DNA from: DATESN01 sp035270785
GTDB lineage: Bacteria; Bacillota; Clostridia; Lachnospirales; Lachnospiraceae
NCBI GenBank assembly: GCA_035270785.1
Contig: DATESN010000093.1
Location: forward strand, 1-18,374
DNA length: 18,374 nucleotides
Reading direction: 5' to 3'
Shown: in pieces, positions 13,430-18,374 of the stretch
Numbering within the stretch: the first letter of the stretch is position 1
How the letters are laid out: each line of letters starts with the position of its first letter
Position numbers and translations under genes: made by a program
The notes under the pieces: model-generated
Told to the model about the DNA's origin: nothing
Databases searched by the model: none
Seen by the model: only the letters and a program-made list of their open reading frames with translations

Positions 13430-14615
13430 ACTCTATCCCATATGATAATCCAAATTTGCCTATGGCTGCTTCAGGTATTTCTTCTTCTGTTAAAACTACT
13501 TCAACATTAGAATCCGAAAAAACATATGCTGGACCTTTGCTGGCAAAGTCCTTTTTTACTATCATAACGTCTATTCCCTTTTTTATTAAAAATTCTGCAG
13601 CCAAAATGCCTTTACCCTTTTCTTCAATTATAAAGGGATTGAGCATAACCTCCGATTGCTTTGCAACCTTTTCCCCTGTTTTAAAAGTAACAAACATAAA
13701 CCAGGGTGCTTCTCCAAAATGAGAACTAATTTTATTTTTTTCTTCCGTTAATGGTATTACGTATATCATTTCTTCTTTTTGCATTGGTTCATAATGAATT
13801 AATACATGATCAATATTGCTTAATTCTTGCTTTATTTGATTTTCAATTTTATCCGCAATCAAATGTGCCTTATCAAGATTATGTGTCTTTATCACAATAT
13901 TCGCTTCTATAAATTTAAATCGTCCTGAATTTCTTCCTGTTAATTTTTTTATTTCAACAACCTGCGGAGTATTCAATATTATCTTTTCTGTTTTACTAAG
14001 CGTTTCATAATCTACCGAAGCATCCAAAAGAACTTTTACTCCATCTTTTAATATTCCAAATCCTGTCTTCGCAATAAATATTACAACAATTAAGGTTGCT
14101 ATTTTGTCAAAATGATACCCTATTGTTCCCAAAATAATTGAAACCATTACAATAATATTACTCAGCACATCAATATAACCATGATCTGCATCTGCAATTA
14201 GAATGGGCGAATTAATTTCTTTTCCAACTTTTTTTTCATATTTAGAAAAAGCAAAGGAAATAAGAACTACAACAATCAAGATAATAATTCCAAGAATAGA
14301 ATTTTTTACCTCAGTCTGTTTTGCATTGATAGCCTCAAGGGCGATTTCATAGCCTGAAAATAAAACCAGCAACGAGATAACGACAGATATCAAATTTTCA
14401 ATCTTATAAAGCCCATAAGGAAAAGATTTGGTCTTTCTTTTCGCAATCTTTAATCCCGCGTATACCGTCAAAGATGCAATGAAATCTGTTAAGGTATGAA
14501 ATGCCTCTGCTTTTAATGCAATACTCCCAGTTATGATTGCTGCAATTAGTTTTATTCCAAAAATAAAAAACGCAACTAAAATCGCCTGTAATGCTATTTT
14601 TTCACTTTTTTCCAT
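13428..14615 (-). CDS. Cation diffusion facilitator fused to a NifX-like domain
   Basis: A 395-residue protein in two parts. Residues 1 to about 285 are a cation diffusion facilitator: six membrane helices, metal sites HTLTD (His40, Asp44) in helix 2 and DADHGYID (His145, Asp149) in helix 5, then the cytoplasmic dimerisation domain (PQVVEIKKLTGRNSGRFKFI). Such proteins export Zn2+, Fe2+ or similar ions using protons. The last 110 residues (IYVIPLTEEKNKISSHFGEA onward) match the dinitrogenase iron-molybdenum cofactor fold seen in the two NifX-like genes here. The fusion ties metal export physically to cofactor or cluster sensing. The ATG has GGGAGGTGAATAG upstream. It is the third gene after the promoter at 15905-15962. 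Confidence 0.92.
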   Translation of the reverse strand: MEKSEKIALQAILVAFFIFGIKLIAAIITGSIALKAEAFHTLTDFIASLTVYAGLKIAKRKTKSFPYGLYKIENLISVVISLLVLFSGYEIALEAINAKQTEVKNSILGIIILIVVVLISFAFSKYEKKVGKEINSPILIADADHGYIDVLSNIIVMVSIILGTIGYHFDKIATLIVVIFIAKTGFGILKDGVKVLLDASVDYETLSKTEKIILNTPQVVEIKKLTGRNSGRFKFIEANIVIKTHNLDKAHLIADKIENQIKQELSNIDHVLIHYEPMQKEEMIYVIPLTEEKNKISSHFGEAPWFMFVTFKTGEKVAKQSEVMLNPFIIEEKGKGILAAEFLIKKGIDVMIVKKDFASKGPAYVFSDSNVEVVLTEEEIPEAAIGKFGLSYGIE

Positions 14616-14683
14616 CTATTCACCTCCCAATTTTAAACAGTAGAATTATACATGTACTCGGTAACATAACTATATTACAGCCC

Positions 14684-15610
14684 TTACCTTAAACGAAACG
14701 TATCATAACCCATATATTTAACCTTAATTACTTCTTTATCCAATATAAGTCTATTGAATATATCTGCAATATCGCTGCCTTTCCTATTTTCCAAAAAACT
14801 TTCTATCTCGAATTGATTCATAGGATGTCTCTTAATAATACTGATTACTGCATTATAATCATCTGAAATCTCACTGTAAAACCCTTTAGAACTCAATAAA
14901 TCTATTGCTATTCCACCAAGAGTTTCCGAAATATACTTCATTCTGTCATTGCCAACTACATTTACACCTTGTTCTGCTGGTGGTCGTACCGGTGTGTTTA
15001 AAAATAACCGATCATACTTTATTTCCTTTAATAACCCTAAATACTTTTCCAGTATTAAATCCGAATCATTAATCCCTTCCATGAACATTATTTCTAACCA
15101 TAACTGTCCTTGATATATCTTGGAAAATTCTATCAATCCAGAATAAACATCTTTATATATCATATTTTTATACGGTCGATTTATCTTTTCAAATGACTCT
15201 TCATCAAAAGCATCCATAGACGGCAGTACAATATCCGCTTGAAGTAGCTCCTGTCGAACTGTTTTATCATATAAGAGTGCTCCGTTCGTTATGACCGCAA
15301 CTGGTTGCTTCACCCTTTTCTTTATTTCTGCGATGATTTTTCCAAGTCCCAAATATAGAGTAGGCTCTCCCTCTCCTACAATTGTTACAACATCAAAATA
15401 AATATTATTTTGAATTAAATCATCAAATTCATGTATTATTTCCTCTACACTAAAAAACATATTTCTAGAATTCGTCATGGGTTTTGTTCTTCCTAGCTGG
15501 CAATAAATGCAGGAATAATTACATGTCTTTTTAGGAATTGGGCTGACTCCCAAAGAGATTCCCAATCTACGGGATGGCACCGGACCATAGATATATTTTG
15601 TTTTTTCCAC
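14684..15610 (-). CDS. Radical SAM protein (COG0731-like) with a C-terminal wing
   Basis: A 308-residue radical SAM enzyme. The [4Fe-4S] motif is C30-x3-C34-x2-C37 within TCNYSCIYCQLG, preceded by YGPVPSRRLGISLGV, the hallmark of the COG0731 Fe-S oxidoreductases. GEGEPTL and an AVITNGALLYD strand are typical of the barrel. The last 60 or so residues look like a winged helix (MNQFEIESFLENRKGSDIAD). Its substrate is unknown; it is not a clear MoaA, NifB or TYW1. The start is GTG at 15610: an in-frame stop lies directly before it, so no longer form is possible. The AAGGAGGTG site is unusually far, about 14 bases. It lies between a DUF5320 gene and the CDF-NifX fusion. Confidence 0.9.
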   Translation of the reverse strand: MEKTKYIYGPVPSRRLGISLGVSPIPKKTCNYSCIYCQLGRTKPMTNSRNMFFSVEEIIHEFDDLIQNNIYFDVVTIVGEGEPTLYLGLGKIIAEIKKRVKQPVAVITNGALLYDKTVRQELLQADIVLPSMDAFDEESFEKINRPYKNMIYKDVYSGLIEFSKIYQGQLWLEIMFMEGINDSDLILEKYLGLLKEIKYDRLFLNTPVRPPAEQGVNVVGNDRMKYISETLGGIAIDLLSSKGFYSEISDDYNAVISIIKRHPMNQFEIESFLENRKGSDIADIFNRLILDKEVIKVKYMGYDTFRLR

Positions 15611-15651
15611 TCAGTTTAGTTACACCTCCTTGACGTTTTCCATACCATTAT

Positions 15652-15879
15652 TTATGATTCACGTGTCATCATTGTTCCGCAGTTTGGACACTTAATATTA
15701 GCACATGGAACCGCTCTTTCATGTTTTACTTTTGTTCCACAATTGGGGCATACACAATATCCATCAACCCCAGCGCTAAAACTTCCCCCCATTCTTCCCA
15801 TACCTCTTCCTGTTCTGTTTCCACTTCCTGGTCCCATTGGTCCTAATCCCATTGGTCCTGTTCCGTCTCCTCTTGGCAT
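15652..15879 (-). CDS. DUF5320 header protein with zinc ribbon
   Basis: A 75-residue protein. The N-terminus MPRGDGTGPMGLGPMGPGSG is the DUF5320 header with extra glycine/methionine repeats (GRGMGRMGG). The C-terminus carries CPNCGTKV and CPNCGTMM, two CxxC knuckles of a zinc ribbon, plus two further cysteines. The start is ATG at 15879 with AAGGAGG at good spacing; an upstream in-frame ATG at 15912 would run through the operator and is rejected. It is the first gene after its promoter and precedes the radical SAM gene. It may be a small metal-binding or protein-interaction adaptor; no function is established. Confidence 0.8.
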   Translation of the reverse strand: MPRGDGTGPMGLGPMGPGSGNRTGRGMGRMGGSFSAGVDGYCVCPNCGTKVKHERAVPCANIKCPNCGTMMTRES

Positions 15880-15904
15880 AATTTTATACCTCCTTTGTAT
15901 TTTT

Positions 15905-15962
15905 TTGAGCATATGTCAATAACTATTTTTAGTATACTCCATTATGGGCATATGTCAATAAT
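15905..15962 (-). promoter_or_regulatory. Promoter of the DUF5320/radical SAM/CDF unit with two operators
   Basis: Minus-strand TTGACA (15958-15953), 16-base spacer, TATACT (15936-15931). One operator, ATTATGGGCATATGTCAATA on the plus strand (from 15941), lies over the -35 and spacer and is identical to the upstream copy at 8788. The second (TTGAGCATATGTCAATAACT, 15905-15924) is centred about 12 bases after the predicted start. Centres are 39 bases apart. Confidence 0.85.
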
Positions 15963-15984
15963 AAATTTTATTGTTCCACAAAAA

Positions 15985-16016
15985 AAGTCAGCCAATGTTA
16001 ATTCATTGACTGACTT
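15985..16016 (-). terminator. Intrinsic terminator after the second MBL-fold gene
   Basis: On the minus strand AAGTCAGTCAATG pairs with CATTGGCTGACTT across a six-base loop, with one mismatch region, and is followed by a run of seven T. It ends the unit containing the MBL gene at 16046-16861 and insulates the promoter at 15905-15962. Confidence 0.9.
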
Positions 16017-16045
16017 ATGCTTAACTGCATATTTAATTTTTGCTC

Positions 16046-16861
16046 TTATAGTTCGATTTTCAAACCTACACCAACTTCATTTACCTTTATATATTTATTA
16101 ATTTCAGCTTTTACGTCAAAAGATACGCAATGACATGGATACAGGTTTGTAATATTTGATTTTCGAAAATAATCTATCGTTTTATTTAGCCGTTCATCTA
16201 CCTCGAATAAATGAAAACCTCCAAGTACACCAATTACACGTTTTTCTTTACAGACTCTTTTTGCGTGTTCAATAATATTGCATATCCCGCTATGAGAGCA
16301 ACCTGTGATAATAAAAATACCGTTTGATGTTTTGTATGCAATTGCGGTATCATCTACGAGAAAATCCTTTTCATTTATACCATCCTTATTCTTTTCTCCA
16401 ATACTATTTCTCTTTTCAAAATTAAAATAATTAGGTATTTCTCCCAGAAAAACTATATTTTTAGTAACACAAACGGAATCCTTGGATAGCTTTAATTTAC
16501 ATTTCAAATTCATTTCTTCCGTTGAATATAACGACCCAATTTCTTCACCATCAAATATTTTTTTATTAAAAGTTTCCGGATGTGCTATTACAGTTTTTTT
16601 CTGCAATCCATACTCTTTTCCAAAATATGAAAAACCTCCAATATGATCATTGTGACCATGGGAACATATAATATTAGAAACATCATTTATATTTATCCCC
16701 ATTTGTTCTGCATTATGAATAAAAACATCTGAGTACCCTACATCAAATAGAATCTTCTCCTCTTCCTCCTCAAGATAATAACATACCGCAGGTTCTCCAA
16801 GATAATATTGATCAATATAAGTATAATTGTCTACAAGTACTTTCAGCAACAAATTTATCAT
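16046..16861 (-). CDS. MBL-fold metallo-hydrolase (COG1237-like), second copy
   Basis: A 271-residue metallo-beta-lactamase-fold protein of the same subgroup as the one at 9295-10146. The metal motif HGHNDH is at 68-73, followed by IGGFSYFG. Later ligands lie in ITGCSHSGICNIIEHA, LGGFHLFEVDE and the C-terminal YPCHCVSFD. The N-terminus KVLVDNYTYIDQYYLGEP is a typical first strand. An acidic run of glutamates at 31-35 is unusual. The ATG has only a weak gaaagaag site. It lies 70 bases after the C_GCAxxG_C_C gene and ends at a strong terminator. Substrate is unknown; two copies in one regulon suggests a shared small-molecule or cofactor-linked role. Confidence 0.88.
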   Translation of the reverse strand: MINLLLKVLVDNYTYIDQYYLGEPAVCYYLEEEEEKILFDVGYSDVFIHNAEQMGININDVSNIICSHGHNDHIGGFSYFGKEYGLQKKTVIAHPETFNKKIFDGEEIGSLYSTEEMNLKCKLKLSKDSVCVTKNIVFLGEIPNYFNFEKRNSIGEKNKDGINEKDFLVDDTAIAYKTSNGIFIITGCSHSGICNIIEHAKRVCKEKRVIGVLGGFHLFEVDERLNKTIDYFRKSNITNLYPCHCVSFDVKAEINKYIKVNEVGVGLKIEL

Positions 16862-16931
16862 CTTCTTTCTATTTCCGTTTTAAAACATTGATATTTGAAA
16901 GGCATAAAAATTCGATTCCCATTTATACTGT

Positions 16932-17441
16932 TTACTTATTTTCTTCAATGTATTTTTCCATTATGCTTGCTGCCATTCCTACTAATTCTACGCATGGTCT
17001 TTTTTTATAATATTCTGCTGTTCTAAGTTCTGGCACTGGGCTGTCTTTTCCTTTTCCAAGACCTAATAATTCCCTACAAATAATAGAATGATTTTCTTTG
17101 TCAAACTCATTTGCAAGAAACTGAATTCTTTTATAATGTTCTGTTTTTGTAAAGTGGTCTTTGGGATCAGTATATCCATAAAGCATCCCGGCTACCATAA
17201 ACATACCTGTAACCGCACCACAAACTTCTCTGAGTCTTCCCATCCCTGCGCCAAATGACGAACTAATTCTTAGTGCTGTCTCATAATCCATTTTATACAT
17301 ATCACAAAATGCTAAAAACACCGATTGTGAACAGTTATATCCATTTTTAAACAACTCCATAGCCTTTTCCGAATAACTCGTAACTTCATTGAAGTTAACA
17401 ATAATAACATCTCTTGCTTCTTCTTTACAATTCATTTTCAT
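16932..17441 (-). CDS. C_GCAxxG_C_C family cysteine-rich protein
   Basis: A 169-residue protein of the C_GCAxxG_C_C family, putative redox proteins seen next to oxidoreductases and metal genes. Conserved elements are GYNCSQSVFLAFC (Cys37, Cys46) and SSFGAGMGRLREVCGAVTG (Cys74), with two later cysteines in SIICRELLG and KRPCVELVG. In this copy GAGMG replaces the more usual cysteine-bearing GCGMG, so one family cysteine may be missing. The start is ATG at 17441 with AAAGGAAAG upstream. An upstream in-frame ATG at 17525 is not credible because its 28 extra codons run through the promoter and operator. It forms an operon with the MBL gene. Confidence 0.85.
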   Translation of the reverse strand: MKMNCKEEARDVIIVNFNEVTSYSEKAMELFKNGYNCSQSVFLAFCDMYKMDYETALRISSSFGAGMGRLREVCGAVTGMFMVAGMLYGYTDPKDHFTKTEHYKRIQFLANEFDKENHSIICRELLGLGKGKDSPVPELRTAEYYKKRPCVELVGMAASIMEKYIEENK

Positions 17442-17470
17442 TTTCTTTCCTTTAATTATAGTTTTTATTT

Positions 17471-17525
17471 TCATTATTAGCATATGCTCTAAACTAAAGT
17501 TTAACACAATATCTTTAGATGTCAA
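17471..17525 (-). promoter_or_regulatory. Promoter of the C_GCAxxG/MBL unit with one operator copy
   Basis: Minus-strand TTGACA (17525-17520), 16-base spacer, TAAACT (17503-17498). The operator TTATTAGCATATGCTCTAAA (plus strand, 17474-17493) is centred about eight bases after the predicted start and contains the ten-base palindrome AGCATATGCT. No spacer copy is seen. Confidence 0.65.
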
Positions 17526-17544
17526 ATAAATAATATCTCAAAAA

Positions 17545-17601
17545 ATATATGCCCTCTGTAATAGACGTACTGAAACGTTCTATTGCAGAAGGCACATATA
17601 T
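17545..17601 (-). terminator. Long intrinsic terminator after the transporter gene
   Basis: On the minus strand ATATATGTGCCTTCTG then CAATAGAACGT pairs with ACGTCTATTACAGAGGGCATAT, leaving a short loop, with a few bulges, and is followed by a T run. It ends the transporter transcript. The stem is about 25 pairs, longer than usual for a simple terminator. Confidence 0.85.
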
Positions 17602-17615
17602 TAAATAACCTCAAA

Positions 17616-18374
17616 CTATTCTACAATTTTCTTTTTTCCAAAAATTAGATCCGTAAACTTAACATACCATGCAGCTGCCTGGACTTGTATAATATAAGCT
17701 AAAGCAATAACCAACGCAATCTCTGATCCTTGTTCACCAAACACTCCCATGGCAATTGCTAGTGCAATAGAAAGATTTCTCATTACGGTTCCATATACAA
17801 GTGCTATTCCATTCTCTCTATTAAAAAACATTTTTCCTATTACTGTACTAACCAAAAAATTAATACCATATAAAATAATTAACGGAAAAAGATAATGTAA
17901 CAGAACCATTGGATCTGCCAAAATAGTCTTTGCTTTTAGAGCCATGGATACAAAAACAACCCCTAAAACTCCAACAGTAGATAACAATGGAAATTTAGGC
18001 TTGTATTTCTTTTCATATATTTCATTTCCAAACTTATTTTTCAAGAATAATTGGGTTAAATATCCTGCTACCAACGGAAGAAATACAATGAAAATTATTT
18101 GTGAAAATATTTCACCTAACGAAATTGAGACAACCGTCCCCATAAGCAGTTTTAAATACAATGGAGTCGCTAATGATCCAATTATCAAACCTATTATTGT
18201 CATTTTAACTGCTGCTGATACATTCCCTTTTGCAAATCCAGTCCACGAAATAGTCATTCCTGATGTAGGTAACAGACATGTTAATAATAAGCCCACAGCC
18301 GCCAATGGTGTGTCTGGAAAAACAATTTTCCCAATAAAGTAACCTATAAAAGGGGTAACTCCAAAGTTAATTAT
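17616..18374 (-). CDS. Arsenite/bile-acid-type (BART superfamily) membrane transporter, partial
   Basis: A membrane transporter of the bile acid/arsenite (BASS/ACR3-like) superfamily, cut by the window edge at its N-terminus. The frame is open to the last base, so a TTG near 18305 is not its true start; the extra residues read INFGVTPFIGYFIGKIVFPD. About eight hydrophobic helices remain. The signature LLPTSGMTISWTGFAKGN matches arsenic-resistance-like members of the family, in place of the PCTAM cysteine motif of classical ACR3. Late conserved text is YGTVMRNLSIALAIAMGVFG. It probably exports an oxyanion or organic anion; the substrate is uncertain. It ends at a strong terminator and shows no sign of the shared operator within the window. 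Confidence 0.85.
   Translation of the reverse strand: MINFGVTPFIGYFIGKIVFPDTPLAAVGLLLTCLLPTSGMTISWTGFAKGNVSAAVKMTIIGLIIGSLATPLYLKLLMGTVVSISLGEIFSQIIFIVFLPLVAGYLTQLFLKNKFGNEIYEKKYKPKFPLLSTVGVLGVVFVSMALKAKTILADPMVLLHYLFPLIILYGINFLVSTVIGKMFFNRENGIALVYGTVMRNLSIALAIAMGVFGEQGSEIALVIALAYIIQVQAAAWYVKFTDLIFGKKKIVE

Noticed and set aside
13428..14615. A frameshift or assembly fusion joining transporter and NifX domain
   Set aside because: The reading frame is continuous with normal codon use across the junction, and CDF-NifX fusions are a known arrangement in anaerobes.
17442..17525. A 28-residue N-terminal extension of the C_GCAxxG_C_C protein
   Set aside because: These bases hold the promoter and operator, and the start at 17441 has the ribosome binding site.

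Overview
The window looks like chromosomal DNA from a low-GC anaerobic Firmicute, most likely a Clostridia/Lachnospiraceae member. The evidence is the AT-rich base use, strong AGGAGG-type ribosome binding sites with frequent GTG/TTG starts, a T-box leader, a CelC-like cellulase, and many oxygen-sensitive Fe-S and radical-SAM families. The assignment is from gene content only. Apart from the first gene, essentially everything is on the minus strand.

Layout. (1) 25-1198: a cytoplasmic GH5 endoglucanase on the plus strand, followed by a broken carbohydrate-binding-module remnant. (2) 1213-4793, minus: an ECF sigma factor translationally coupled to its zinc-finger anti-sigma factor, preceded by a ZIP metal transporter and a PFL-family (UPF0210/DUF711) protein. 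(3) 4907-6838, minus: an Fe-S operon made of a 44-residue small protein, a NifU/IscU-type scaffold, a flavin reductase-like protein and an Mrp/Nbp35 carrier ATPase. A complete T-box antiterminator/terminator lies upstream of it. (4) 7236-8671, minus: two DUF5320 proteins and a DUF134 putative regulator, with decayed DNA between them (a peptide deformylase remnant, two hairpins and an orphan reading-frame fragment). (5) 8913-13322, minus: a NifX-like protein, two tandem MinD-type ATPases with inserted 2[4Fe-4S] ferredoxin domains, a second NifX-like protein, a Fur-family regulator, a DUF134 pseudogene, a metallo-beta-lactamase-fold (MBL) protein and a CGGC-domain protein. (6) 13428-15879, minus: a DUF5320/zinc-ribbon protein, a radical SAM enzyme, and a cation diffusion facilitator fused to a NifX-like domain. 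(7) 16046-17441, minus: a C_GCAxxG_C_C cysteine-rich protein and a second MBL-fold protein. (8) 17616-18374, minus: an arsenite/bile-acid-type transporter cut by the window edge.

Regions 3 to 7 read as one metal/Fe-S cofactor handling system. They combine a scaffold (NifU), carriers (Mrp and the MinD-ferredoxins), small cofactor-binding proteins (NifX-like), metal export (the CDF fusion), redox and cysteine-rich accessory proteins, and local regulators (Fur, DUF134). No nitrogenase structural gene is present. The most striking signal is a shared palindromic operator, consensus near TTATGGGCATATGTCAATAA. It occurs at five separate minus-strand promoters in these regions. Each promoter has a copy centred about 6-12 bases downstream of the predicted transcription start, and three have a second copy between the -35 and -10 elements. 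This would tie the five transcription units into one regulon. The regulator is not proven; the DUF134 and Fur-family proteins are the local candidates.
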